Below, piece by piece: positions 41,059 to 49,492 of a stretch of 64,000 nucleotides of DNA. Under the pieces are notes generated by a model. It was not told the origin of the DNA. It was given only the letters and a program-made list of their open reading frames with translations, and searched no databases. This stretch comes from Clostridium paraputrificum (GTDB lineage: Bacteria > Bacillota > Clostridia > Clostridiales > Clostridiaceae), in contig NZ_UAWH01000014.1 of assembly GCF_900447045.1 (NCBI RefSeq), positions 680,501-744,500 on the forward strand, written 5' to 3'. Numbering within the stretch: position 1 is the first letter of the stretch; each line of letters opens with the position of its first letter. The translations under genes were made by a program, and so were the position numbers.

Positions 41059-42141
41059 ATGAGTTATGTTGTACCTTTAGGGCCTTATCATCCAGCGTTA
41101 GAAGAGCCTGTTCATGTAAAGCTTTTTACTGAGGGGGAAGAAATTAAGAACGCAAAGGTTTATATAGGATATAACCATAGAGGAATTGAAAAGTTATGTG
41201 AAGAAAGAAACCATATTCAAACAATTACACTTGTTGAAAGAGTATGTGGTATATGTTCTCATTCTCATACTTTAGCTTATTGTTTAGCTGTAGAAAAGAT
41301 AGCAGGAATGGAAGTTCCTAAAAGAGGAGATTACTTAAGGGTAATTACATGTGAGCTTGAAAGACTACATTCCCATTTCTTATGGTTAGGTTTGGCTGCC
41401 CATATAATAGGGTTTGATTCATTGTTTATGATGTGTTTTGAAAAGAGAGAGAAAATAATGGACATGTTAGAAACACTATCAGGAAATAGAGTTAACTATG
41501 CAATGAATATTATAGGTGGTGCAAGAAGAGATATTAATGATGAAATTGAAAAGGATTTAAGAGAGAAGCTTAGCATTTTAAAAGAAGATTTTAAAGCTAT
41601 ATTCGATATTTATGCTAACGATAAAACTGTAGCATTAAGAACTAAAGGAGTTGGAGTTCTAACAAATGAAGATGCCTTTATATATGGAGCTTGTGGACCA
41701 CACGGAAGAGCATCGGGAATGAAGGATGATGTTAGAAAGGTTGATCCATATTGTTCTTATGATGATTTCGATTTTAAAGCTATAGTTCAAGCAGAAGGAG
41801 ATGTATTCTCAAGAGCTGTTGTTAGATTACTAGAAATAGAAGAGAGTATAAAAATAATTGAACAAGCCTTATATAATATTCCAGATACACCAATTAACTT
41901 AGGTATGAAAATGCCAAAGGTTCCAAAGGGAGAGTATTTCTCAAGAATTGAAGCACCTAGAGGTGAGGTATCATACTATGTTGTTTCTAATGGTGGACAA
42001 ACTAATGGAAGAGTAAATATACATGTACCAACTTTTAAAAATGCAGCTACTGTACCAGTTATGCTTAAGGATAATACTATAGCAGATGCAGGTTTAATAG
42101 TTGCAAGTATAGACCCTTGTTTCTCTTGTTTGGATAGATAG
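41059..42141 (+). CDS. mbhL: Group 4 [NiFe]-hydrogenase large subunit (MbhL/EchE)
   Basis: The 360-residue protein carries both nickel-binding motifs: 'ERVCGICSHSHTLAYC' (L1, about residues 60-75) and the terminal 'DPCFSCLDR' (L2). All four Cys ligands are present, so this is a hydrogenase rather than a complex I subunit. The chain ends right after L2 with no cleavable extension, as in EchE and CooH, so no maturation endopeptidase is needed. hypA starts at the next base after its stop. Confidence 0.96.
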   Translation: MSYVVPLGPYHPALEEPVHVKLFTEGEEIKNAKVYIGYNHRGIEKLCEERNHIQTITLVERVCGICSHSHTLAYCLAVEKIAGMEVPKRGDYLRVITCELERLHSHFLWLGLAAHIIGFDSLFMMCFEKREKIMDMLETLSGNRVNYAMNIIGGARRDINDEIEKDLREKLSILKEDFKAIFDIYANDKTVALRTKGVGVLTNEDAFIYGACGPHGRASGMKDDVRKVDPYCSYDDFDFKAIVQAEGDVFSRAVVRLLEIEESIKIIEQALYNIPDTPINLGMKMPKVPKGEYFSRIEAPRGEVSYYVVSNGGQTNGRVNIHVPTFKNAATVPVMLKDNTIADAGLIVASIDPCFSCLDR

Positions 42142-42483
42142 ATGCATGAATTGTCAGTTACTGAAGGTATCTTAAAAATATGCAAAGATGAGGAAAAAAA
42201 GAATAACTTCAAAAGCATAAAAGAAATAAGAATAAAGGTTGGAGAATTAACAGGGTTAGTACCTAGCTGTATAGATTATTATTTTAATGTAATAAGTAAG
42301 GATACAGTAGCAGAAGGTGCAAAGTTAATTGTAGAAAAGCTTCCAATAAAAATTGAGTGTAGAGAATGCTTATATGAAGGGGAAATACCTAAGGGAAATT
42401 ATACTTGTCCTAAATGCAATTCATATAAGATAAAAATAAAGAATGGCAAGGAATTTTATGTAGACAGTTTGGAGGTTGAGTAA
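42142..42483 (+). CDS. hypA: HypA nickel metallochaperone
   Basis: The 113-residue protein begins 'MHELSVTEGILKIC'; His2 and Glu3 are nickel ligands. A zinc site follows, 'CRECLYEG' and 'CPKCNSYKI' (two CxxC pairs). With HypB it inserts nickel into the large subunit. Its gene is wedged directly behind mbhL with no spacer, supporting coupled synthesis of client and chaperone. Confidence 0.97.
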   Translation: MHELSVTEGILKICKDEEKKNNFKSIKEIRIKVGELTGLVPSCIDYYFNVISKDTVAEGAKLIVEKLPIKIECRECLYEGEIPKGNYTCPKCNSYKIKIKNGKEFYVDSLEVE

Positions 42484-42484
42484 T

Positions 42485-43135
42485 ATGGAGATTAAGGTTG
42501 TTAAACAAATTATGGAGTGGAATGAAAATTGTCATAAAGAACTTCAAGATGAATTGAAAGAAAAGAAGGTATTTATGATTAACATAATGGGTTCTCCAGG
42601 AGCAGGAAAAACAACATTTATATTAGGGTTAATAGATGAACTTAAAAAGTCAGGAATTAAAGTAGGGGTTATTGAGGGTGATATTGCAGGTAAAATAGAT
42701 GCAGAAAAAATGGCTGAAAGAGGAATACCTGTAGTTCAATTAAATACAGATGGAGCTTGTCATATAGAAGCTATGTCTATAAAGAACATACTTCCACAAT
42801 TTGATTTAGACCATTTAGATATTATCATTATTGAAAATATAGGAAATCTTGTTTGCCCAGCAGAGTTTGATATAGGTGAAAGCCTTAAGGTAGCTTTACT
42901 AAGCATTCCAGAAGGTGATGACAAGGTTGAAAAGTATCCATTAATGTTTACAAGAGCAGATGCTTTAGTATTAACAAAGTATGACTTAATAAATTATTTT
43001 GAATTTAATGAGGAAAGAGTAGAGAAGAATGCATTAATAAGAAATGATGAGCTTAAGTTATTTAAGGTAAATTCTAAGAATGAAGATGATATAAAGGAAT
43101 TTAAAAATTGGCTTATTTCTAAAATTGAGGAATAG
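42485..43135 (+). CDS. hypB: HypB nickel-insertion GTPase
   Basis: A protein of about 216 residues of the SIMIBI GTPase class: P loop 'MGSPGAGKTTFILGL', 'VIEGDIAGKIDAEKMAERGI', 'DGACHIEAMSI', 'ENIGNLVCPAEFDIGE' and 'TKYDL'. No His-rich nickel-storage stretch is present. TTG 42476 is in frame but too close to GGAGG; ATG 42485, 9 bases away, is the start. It follows the hypA stop by 1 base. Confidence 0.97.
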   Translation: MEIKVVKQIMEWNENCHKELQDELKEKKVFMINIMGSPGAGKTTFILGLIDELKKSGIKVGVIEGDIAGKIDAEKMAERGIPVVQLNTDGACHIEAMSIKNILPQFDLDHLDIIIIENIGNLVCPAEFDIGESLKVALLSIPEGDDKVEKYPLMFTRADALVLTKYDLINYFEFNEERVEKNALIRNDELKLFKVNSKNEDDIKEFKNWLISKIEE

Positions 43136-43146
43136 GGGGAAAGAAT

Positions 43147-43677
43147 ATGAGAAATAAAAAGGGTATTTTTGCAACTTCCATTTTTGCCTTTGTATTTTGG
43201 ATTTTATTTGTATTACAAGATATAAATATATTCAAAATTGATATCCAAGAAGTAATTGTTGGATTAATAGTATCTGTAATAATTGGGTATTTTACATGTC
43301 CACTTTTTATAAAGGAAGATGGAACTTGGCTATTTAAAGAAAATAGATTCTTTAGATTAATAGCTTATATACCTTTTTATACAGTGGCTTTAATGAAGGC
43401 TAATATTGATGTAGCAAAAAGAGCTTTATCTAAAAGCGTAAAGATAAATTCAGGTATAGTTAAAATTCCAACAGAGTTAGTATCAGATTATGGGTTATCA
43501 ATGCTAGCGAACTCTATAACTTTAACACCTGGAACAATTGTTATGGACATTATAGAAGAGGACGGAAAAAATTATTTATATGTTCATTGGATAGACGTTG
43601 AAACTGAGGAAGAAGATAAAGCAGGAGAAATAATCAAGGGAGACTTTGAGAATAGGATAAGGGGGATTTTTAAATAA
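43147..43677 (+). CDS. mbhA: Mrp-type antiporter subunit E (MbhA-like)
   Basis: The 176-residue protein has two N-terminal hydrophobic segments and the MnhE/MrpE motifs 'YIPFYTVALMKANIDVAKRA' and 'LANSITLTPGTIVMDI'. In Mbh hydrogenases three small subunits E, F and G join the antiporter module that couples H2 evolution to ion export. Its stop codon shares a base with the next start. Confidence 0.93.
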   Translation: MRNKKGIFATSIFAFVFWILFVLQDINIFKIDIQEVIVGLIVSVIIGYFTCPLFIKEDGTWLFKENRFFRLIAYIPFYTVALMKANIDVAKRALSKSVKINSGIVKIPTELVSDYGLSMLANSITLTPGTIVMDIIEEDGKNYLYVHWIDVETEEEDKAGEIIKGDFENRIRGIFK

Positions 43678-43940
43678 TGGATATGAGTAATGATTTAATG
43701 ATAGTTGCAATAATCCTATCCCTCTTATCATTAGTACTTTTATATAGAGTATTTAGAGGCCCTCACATTATAGATAGAGTAGTGGCAGCAGACTGTATAG
43801 ATATAATCTTAGGTGTTGTATTAATATTATTTGGTTGTATTGAAGAGAGAAGTTTGTTTGTGGACCTTGGTCTTATAATGACATTACTTGGCTTTATTGG
43901 TACGGTGCTTATTTCTAAGTATTTGGAGGGGAAAATATGA
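43677..43940 (+). CDS. mbhB: Mrp-type antiporter subunit F (MbhB-like)
   Basis: The 87-residue protein has three predicted membrane helices and the MrpF signature 'RVFRGPHIIDRVVAADCIDI'. It overlaps the preceding stop by one base and the next gene by 4 bases, a sign of tight coupling. ATG 43683 is an alternative start. Confidence 0.93.
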   Translation: MDMSNDLMIVAIILSLLSLVLLYRVFRGPHIIDRVVAADCIDIILGVVLILFGCIEERSLFVDLGLIMTLLGFIGTVLISKYLEGKI

Positions 43941-44284
43941 TAGTGGTAAGAATTTTAATAGATTTACTATTTGCAGTTGGAATATTCTTTACCATAGCTG
44001 GAATCGTAGGAATGATTAGAATGCCAGATACCTATTGTAGATTACAATCATCAACTAATATTGCAACTATGGGAGCTTTACCAATTGCTCTTGGATGCGT
44101 TATATATGGGTTTGCTATTGGAAATTCTTCTTTAGGAATAAAGGCTTTAGTTATTATGTTCTTTTTAGTTATAACTAACCCAGTGGCATCACATGCTATG
44201 ACAAGAGCTGCATATAAAACAAAGGCCAAGTTATTTGAGAAGAATAAGTGTGATCACTATGGGAGGGATGAAGAGGATGAATAG
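43937..44284 (+). CDS. mbhC: Mrp-type antiporter subunit G (MbhC-like)
   Basis: The 115-residue protein has three membrane helices and the MrpG motif 'GMIRMPDTYCRLQSSTNIAT', then 'FFLVITNPVASHAMTRAAY'. It completes the E-F-G trio. It overlaps mbhD by 8 bases. Confidence 0.93.
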   Translation: MIVVRILIDLLFAVGIFFTIAGIVGMIRMPDTYCRLQSSTNIATMGALPIALGCVIYGFAIGNSSLGIKALVIMFFLVITNPVASHAMTRAAYKTKAKLFEKNKCDHYGRDEEDE

Positions 44285-44543
44285 TTTTGCTATATTAAAT
44301 ACAATTATTATCCTTGGAATGATTATTGCAGCTGTATCCCTTTTATTTATTGAGGATTTATTACCATCAATAATAGCTATGTCAATTATGGGAAGTTTTT
44401 TAGCATTAGAGTTTTTACTATTAAAGGCGCCAGACGTAGCTTTGGCAGAGGCCGCAGTAGGAGCAATACTTACTCCAATAATCTTTATAGTTACCTTAAA
44501 GAAGGTAAAAGATAAGAAAGATAATAAGGAGGAAGAAAAATGA
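44277..44543 (+). CDS. mbhD: MbhD-type hydrogenase/antiporter subunit (MrpA C-terminal, NuoJ-like part)
   Basis: An 88-residue membrane protein with the conserved 'LEFLLLKAPDVALAEAAVG' and 'TPIIFIVTL'. The family corresponds to part of MrpA. Several in-frame ATGs lie upstream (44259, 44268), but ATG 44277 is best spaced from GGGAGGG (44261-44267). It overlaps the end of mbhC and is followed by mbhE with a 4-base overlap. Confidence 0.9.
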   Translation: MNSFAILNTIIILGMIIAAVSLLFIEDLLPSIIAMSIMGSFLALEFLLLKAPDVALAEAAVGAILTPIIFIVTLKKVKDKKDNKEEEK

Positions 44544-44830
44544 AGAAGTCAATAGGAATTCTTTCTCTTTTAGTAATAACGGTTGCATTCATTTTTGTAG
44601 GATTTAAGATGGTTGATATGCCTTCCACTTATAATGGAGCAGCAGAAATTATAGTAAATGAAACTCAAGAAAAAACAGGAGCCATAAACTCTGTTACATC
44701 AATAGTATTTGATTTCAGAGGATATGATACTCTTGGTGAATCCTTTGTTCTATTTACAGCAGTTTGTGGAGCAACAGCTGTTCTAAGAAAAAGAAGAGCT
44801 AAGGGGGTAGGAAATCATGAAAAAGAATAG
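44540..44830 (+). CDS. mbhE: MbhE-type hydrogenase/antiporter subunit
   Basis: The 96-residue membrane protein has the MbhE signature 'INSVTSIVFDFRGYDTLGES', followed by a second helix 'FVLFTAVCGATAVL'. It is equivalent to another section of MrpA. It overlaps mbhD by 4 bases and mbhF by 14 bases. Confidence 0.93.
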   Translation: MKKSIGILSLLVITVAFIFVGFKMVDMPSTYNGAAEIIVNETQEKTGAINSVTSIVFDFRGYDTLGESFVLFTAVCGATAVLRKRRAKGVGNHEKE

Positions 44831-45284
44831 AAAGCAAAAGGATATAATAATCCCTTCTTGTGCAGATTTAGTTATACCTATAACTCTTGTTCTTGGAGCA
44901 TATATCATACTTCATGGGCACTTAAGTCCAGGAGGTGGCTTCCAAGGAGGAGTTTTACTTACTGGTGCTATTGCCATATTCTTTATAGCATATGGAAGAG
45001 ATAAAGTATTAAAAACATTTCATTTAAATAGGTTAAAGACATCAGAGGATTTAGGTGCCTTAGCATTTGTTTTAGTAGCAACTTTAGGTGTTATATATGG
45101 AGCTGCCTTCTTTGGAAACGTAATTTGGAAAGGAACTTTAGGTAAATTATTTTCTTCAGGAACAATATTTTTAATGAATTTTGCTGTAGGATATAAAGTT
45201 CTTGCAGGAATTGGAGTTCTTCTTCTTATAATGATAGGCACTTTAAGAGATGATGAGGAGGAGGGACTGGAAGATGATAATTAA
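44817..45284 (+). CDS. mbhF: Mrp-type antiporter subunit B (MbhF-like)
   Basis: The 155-residue protein has four membrane helices and the MrpB motif 'LHGHLSPGGGFQGGVLLTGA'. It belongs to the antiporter half of the complex. It overlaps the previous gene by 14 and the next by 11 bases. Confidence 0.94.
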   Translation: MKKNRKQKDIIIPSCADLVIPITLVLGAYIILHGHLSPGGGFQGGVLLTGAIAIFFIAYGRDKVLKTFHLNRLKTSEDLGALAFVLVATLGVIYGAAFFGNVIWKGTLGKLFSSGTIFLMNFAVGYKVLAGIGVLLLIMIGTLRDDEEEGLEDDN

Positions 45285-45618
45285 TTATATAGGAGCTTTT
45301 CTCCTTATTGTAATTGGACTAGCTTTGATTATTTTTAAGAAGAATCTTATAAAAATAGTTATAGGTATGGGAGTTATGGATTCAGGAATAAATCTATTGC
45401 TAATTACAATTGGATTTAGAGCGGGTGGTACTGCACCTATATTTATAAGTGATTTAAAAGATGGTGCTTTCTTTGTTGATCCTATTCCTCAAGCATTAAC
45501 ACTTACCTCTATAGTAATTGGAGCTTGTGTTACAGCTTTAGCATTATCTTTAGTAATAAAGATAAAGGAGAGGTATGGAAGCATAGAATCTGACAAGGTA
45601 AGGAGGCTTAAAGGATGA
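45274..45618 (+). CDS. mbhG: Mrp-type antiporter subunit C (MbhG-like, NuoK family)
   Basis: A protein of about 114 residues with three helices: 'IGMGVMDSGINLLLITIGFR' and 'DPIPQALTLTSIVIGACVTA' are typical of MrpC/NuoK, including the conserved Pro-Gln-Ala-Leu. The frame extends upstream, but ATG 45274 behind GGAGGAGGG is the sensible start. It overlaps the next gene by 4 bases. Confidence 0.94.
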   Translation: MIINYIGAFLLIVIGLALIIFKKNLIKIVIGMGVMDSGINLLLITIGFRAGGTAPIFISDLKDGAFFVDPIPQALTLTSIVIGACVTALALSLVIKIKERYGSIESDKVRRLKG

Positions 45619-47558
45619 GTAATGATTATTCAGGATATCCTTTAATAGCTATACTTACACCATTTGTATTAGCATTTATAATAGGTCTATTTAAGGAAAA
45701 ATATATAAAGATAAAGAAAGCTATTGTTGTATTAGGATGCATAGCATCATTTATTATAACAGTGCTATTAATAAAGCCTGTATTTTTAGATGGAAAAATA
45801 ATAACTTATTGGCTAGGAAATTGGAAGCCTGTAGACAATATTGCTATAGGTATAGGAATGGAGGTAGATGCTCTATCTTTATTTGTAGGTTTAATAATAA
45901 CAGCAGCTTGTGCATTAAGTTCTATATATTCAATTAAATATATGAGCAGGGATGATGGGCTTGGTAAGTACTATACACTATTTTTACTTTTAGCAGGTAG
46001 TATGATAGGTTTTGTATTTACTGGTGATTTATTTAATATGTATGTAATGCTAGAAATAATGACATTTGCAGCCATTGCATTAACAGCATTTAGAACTCAG
46101 AAGGATAAGGCCTTAGAAGCTGGATTTAAATATTTAGTAATTGGGGGACTAGGTTCTTCTCTAATTCTTATGGGAACAGCATTAATATATGCTCAAACTC
46201 ATACTTTAAATATTGCACAAATAGCTCTAGAGCTAAATAGTGGGGGAGAGAAATTTACTCCAGTAACAATTCTAGCGTTAGCTTTATTGTTAGTTGGATA
46301 TGCAGTTAAATCGTTTATGGTTCCATGCCATACATGGCCACCTGATGCTCATATGTCAGCACCATCTTCAATTTCTATGTTACTTTCAGGAGTAATGAGT
46401 AAGACTGGTGTTTATGGGTTAATAAGAATATTATTTATGATATTTATGGTAAGTGGTAATAAGGCATTAGCATACCTAGTAATGATATGGGGAGCTATAA
46501 CCATGGTAGTAGGAGTTTCTATGGCACTTTTACAAACAGACTTTAAGAGACTTCTTGCATTCCACTCAGTATCTCAATTAGGTTATGTAATTACTGGTAT
46601 AGGTGTAGGTTTAACTGCAGCAGATGGTATTGCAAATCTAGGACTTATGGGCGGCTTATATCATATGGTTAATCATGCCTCCTTTAAGTGTTTATTGTTC
46701 CTGTGTGCAGGGGCAGTGCTTTACCGCGTAGGAACTACAGATTTAAATAAGGTTTCAGGACTTGGCAAAAAGATGCCTTTTACAGCAGTTATGTTTTTTA
46801 TAGGAGCAGCAGCAATTAGTGGAATACCTCCATTTAATGGCTTTGCCTCTAAGTGGATATTGTATCAATCTACTTCAGAAACGCAAATACCAATAATAAC
46901 AATTGTAGAACTTATAGTTTCTGTTCTTACATTAGCTTCATTTATTAAAGTTGGACATTCTGTTTTCTTTGGAGCTGAAAGAGAAGAGCTAAAAGAAGTG
47001 AAGGAAATTCCATTTACTATGAAGCTACCAATGGGTATATTAGCATTAATATGCTTTGTTTTTGGTATATGTTCTAATTATGTTATTAAAGGAATATTAG
47101 TGCCTATTGTTGATGCTATAAGAAATGTTCCTAAATATATAGATAATATGCTATTAGGAGATTTGTCATTATTACATCTTGAGAATTATACAAAGAGTGA
47201 TTTGGATTTTGCCTTTAGAGGAGAATATAATCCAGAGTCATTTTTAATACTTTTCTTTATAGGAGTAATAGCTATAATTATAGCAATGACTTTTGGAATT
47301 CATAAGCTTGGTAAATGTAGAGTTGAAAGTAGCTCTTTAGAAGGAGCAATGGATACAAAATATGAAGTCTTTACAGGTGGAGAAAAAGAAGAATTTTCAA
47401 AGGTTGGACCTCATGATTTATTTTGGGGTATGAAACATGATTTTAAAGGATATTTCAATAGATTAAGCAATGCCCATTCAGGAGTTGTTAATGATTATGC
47501 GCTTTGGGTGGTTGTAACCATGGCAGTTATAATAATCTATTGCTTTATAACATTATAG
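45615..47558 (+). CDS. mbhH: Mrp-D/NuoN-type ion-pumping subunit fused to an MbhI-like C-terminal segment
   Basis: The 647-residue protein is a complex I/Mrp antiporter core subunit: 'YTLFLLLAGSMIGFVFTGDL', the Glu-bearing 'MYVMLEIMTFAAIALTAFR', 'WPPDAHMSAPSSISMLLSGV' and 'YHMVNHASFKCLLFLCAGAV'. MrpD proteins usually have about 500 residues. The extra C-terminal 120 or so include a helix near residue 555, an amphipathic stretch ('FWGMKHDFKGYFNRLSNAHS') and a final helix 'VVNDYALWVVVTMAVIIIY'. In Pyrococcus this part is a separate subunit, MbhI; no separate mbhI exists here. Confidence 0.92.
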   Translation: MSNDYSGYPLIAILTPFVLAFIIGLFKEKYIKIKKAIVVLGCIASFIITVLLIKPVFLDGKIITYWLGNWKPVDNIAIGIGMEVDALSLFVGLIITAACALSSIYSIKYMSRDDGLGKYYTLFLLLAGSMIGFVFTGDLFNMYVMLEIMTFAAIALTAFRTQKDKALEAGFKYLVIGGLGSSLILMGTALIYAQTHTLNIAQIALELNSGGEKFTPVTILALALLLVGYAVKSFMVPCHTWPPDAHMSAPSSISMLLSGVMSKTGVYGLIRILFMIFMVSGNKALAYLVMIWGAITMVVGVSMALLQTDFKRLLAFHSVSQLGYVITGIGVGLTAADGIANLGLMGGLYHMVNHASFKCLLFLCAGAVLYRVGTTDLNKVSGLGKKMPFTAVMFFIGAAAISGIPPFNGFASKWILYQSTSETQIPIITIVELIVSVLTLASFIKVGHSVFFGAEREELKEVKEIPFTMKLPMGILALICFVFGICSNYVIKGILVPIVDAIRNVPKYIDNMLLGDLSLLHLENYTKSDLDFAFRGEYNPESFLILFFIGVIAIIIAMTFGIHKLGKCRVESSSLEGAMDTKYEVFTGGEKEEFSKVGPHDLFWGMKHDFKGYFNRLSNAHSGVVNDYALWVVVTMAVIIIYCFITL

Positions 47559-47571
47559 GGGGTGAGTAGAT

Positions 47572-48552
47572 ATGGAAATAGCTAAATTTATTTTTCATGT
47601 ATTAATTTTTCCAGGAGGATTATTTGCAATAGCTATGGCATTACTTATGTCAGGAATAGATAGAAAGATTGTTGCTAAAATGCAATTAAGACAAGGACCT
47701 CCACTACTTCAACCATTTTATGATTTTATAAAGCTATTAGGTAAGGATGTAATAGTTCCAAGAAACGCACTTAGAAAAGCCTTCCTTTTAGCTCCTATAG
47801 TTGGACTAGCTAGTGTGTTAATAATACCTATATTTATTCCTATGTATCAAGAAGCTTTTATAAATAGTACAGCTGATATTATAGTTATAATATATCTTTT
47901 AACAATATCAGCAGTAATGTTAGTAGTAGGAGGAAGTTCTTCATCTTCCCCATTAGCTGGAATAGGAGCTTCAAGAGAAGTAGTAACTATGCTTGCTTAT
48001 GAATTGCCTATGGTTATGTCTATACTTGCAGTTTGCAAAAAAGCAGGAGCATTTATGGGAACTAACGTAAGTTTTTCACTATTAGGTATACAAGGATTTC
48101 AGGTAGCTGATGGAATGGGATTATTTCATATAACATTAATACCAGCAGCCATAGCTTTTTTAATGGTTATTCCAGCAGAAGTAGGTGTTGTACCATTTGA
48201 TATGGCTGAGGCTGAAACAGAAATTTGTGAAGGACCTTTAGTGGAGTATAGTGGATTATACTTAGCTTTATATAAACTAACAAGCCAGATTAAGGCATTT
48301 ATTATGTCAGGATTATTTGTAGCACTATTCTTAGGTGGAAAAGGTATAGGAGTCACTGGAAATGCTACTTTAAATATAATACTGAATATAATACTATTCT
48401 TGATTTTAACACTTGTTGTTATGTTTATATCTATAACTTTAGTTAGAGCTATAGCTGGAAGATTTAAAATAAATCAAGGATTAAAGTTCTTTTGGACAGT
48501 ACCAGCTGTTTTATCTTTAATAAGCTTCTTGGCTATTACATTAGCTATGTGA
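47572..48552 (+). CDS. mbhM: Hydrogenase membrane anchor subunit (MbhM/EchB, NuoH-like)
   Basis: The 326-residue protein has about eight membrane helices, with NuoH-family motifs 'KMQLRQGPPLLQPFYDFIKL' and 'EVGVVPFDMAEAETEICEGP'. It connects the redox arm to the ion-translocating arm. Ribosome site GGGGGTGAG. It is followed by mbhJ and mbhN as in other Mbh clusters. Confidence 0.95.
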   Translation: MEIAKFIFHVLIFPGGLFAIAMALLMSGIDRKIVAKMQLRQGPPLLQPFYDFIKLLGKDVIVPRNALRKAFLLAPIVGLASVLIIPIFIPMYQEAFINSTADIIVIIYLLTISAVMLVVGGSSSSSPLAGIGASREVVTMLAYELPMVMSILAVCKKAGAFMGTNVSFSLLGIQGFQVADGMGLFHITLIPAAIAFLMVIPAEVGVVPFDMAEAETEICEGPLVEYSGLYLALYKLTSQIKAFIMSGLFVALFLGGKGIGVTGNATLNIILNIILFLILTLVVMFISITLVRAIAGRFKINQGLKFFWTVPAVLSLISFLAITLAM

Positions 48553-48566
48553 TTGGAGGGATTTAA

Positions 48567-49004
48567 ATGGGGTTAATGAGTTTAAGTAAAGAGAAGTCTC
48601 CTTGGATATATCATTTAAACACAGGTTCATGTAATGGGTGTGATATAGAGTTAGTAGCACTTTTAGGGCCAAGATATGATGTGGAAAGGTTTGGAGTAAA
48701 GCTTACAGGAAGCCCAAAGCATGCAGATATCGTTATAGTAACAGGACCAGTTACAACACAGTCTAGAGAAAGAATGCTAAGAGTTTTATCACAGGTTCCA
48801 GAGCCTAAGGTGGTTATGTCTATAGGATCTTGTCCAATGTCTTGTAATGTGTTTAAGGGAAGTTACTCAGTAGATGGCCCTTTAGATAAATGGACAAAAG
48901 TTGATGTGGCTGTAGGTGGGTGTGCACCAAAGCCAGAAGCAATTATTCAGGGTTTAGTTGAAGCTGTTAAGATATTAAAAGATAAAAGAGGAGGGGATAA
49001 ATAA
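48567..49004 (+). CDS. mbhJ: Hydrogenase small subunit (MbhJ/EchC, NuoB-like)
   Basis: The 145-residue protein has the proximal-cluster cysteines: 'LNTGSCNGCDIELVALLGPR', 'SIGSCPMSC' and 'VGGCAPKPEAIIQGL'. It holds the [4Fe-4S] cluster next to the NiFe site. The last motif has Ala where GCPP is common. Its stop overlaps the mbhN start by one base. Confidence 0.95.
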   Translation: MGLMSLSKEKSPWIYHLNTGSCNGCDIELVALLGPRYDVERFGVKLTGSPKHADIVIVTGPVTTQSRERMLRVLSQVPEPKVVMSIGSCPMSCNVFKGSYSVDGPLDKWTKVDVAVGGCAPKPEAIIQGLVEAVKILKDKRGGDK

Positions 49005-49462
49005 TGATACCTTATTTAAAGGAGGCAATAGGAAATTTATTTAAACCTTCAGTAACATCTAAGTTTCCAGAGAAACCAGTAGAAACTCCTAAGAATTATA
49101 GAGGAAGAATAAGTTTTAATGCAGACCAGTGTATTGGATGTGGAATGTGTATAAGAGTTTGCTCACCAGGTGCTATAACTAAAACTCAAAAGCCAGTGGA
49201 AGGTGGCCAAGAAATAACAATGGAGTTTGATTTAAGTTTCTGTACTTTTTGTGGTATGTGTAGTGATTTTTGTCCTAAAAAGACAATTACACTTACTGGA
49301 GATTCTCAAATGGTAGAATTAGATAAGAATAATTTTAAAGTTAGTGGCTCTTTTATTAAGAAAGCTCCACCGAAGCCAACACCAGAGCAATTAAAGAAAA
49401 TAGCAGAAGCTAAAAAAGCAGCTGCAGAAAAGAAAGCTTTAGAAAATAAAGTTACAAGTTAA
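49004..49462 (+). CDS. mbhN: Two-[4Fe-4S] ferredoxin-type subunit (MbhN/EchF, NuoI-like)
   Basis: The 152-residue protein has two cluster motifs: 'CIGCGMCIRVCSPGAI' and 'CTFCGMCSDFCPKKTI'. It takes electrons from reduced ferredoxin and passes them to MbhJ. The C-terminus is a Lys/Ala-rich helix ('KKIAEAKKAAAEKKALE'). It is the last gene of the operon. Confidence 0.95.
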   Translation: MIPYLKEAIGNLFKPSVTSKFPEKPVETPKNYRGRISFNADQCIGCGMCIRVCSPGAITKTQKPVEGGQEITMEFDLSFCTFCGMCSDFCPKKTITLTGDSQMVELDKNNFKVSGSFIKKAPPKPTPEQLKKIAEAKKAAAEKKALENKVTS

Positions 49463-49465
49463 AGA

Positions 49466-49492
49466 GTGTGTGGTGGATAATTATTTTACTTG
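49466..49492 (-). repeat. Possible truncated third copy of the 88-89 nt repeat
   Basis: Just after the mbhN stop, 49470-49492 resembles one end of the reversed repeat at 58618-58640 (about 18 of 22 bases shared in GTGG-GGATA-TTATTTT-CTTG). The match stops where the 75-nt repeat begins. It is short and AT-rich, so chance is not excluded. Confidence 0.3.
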
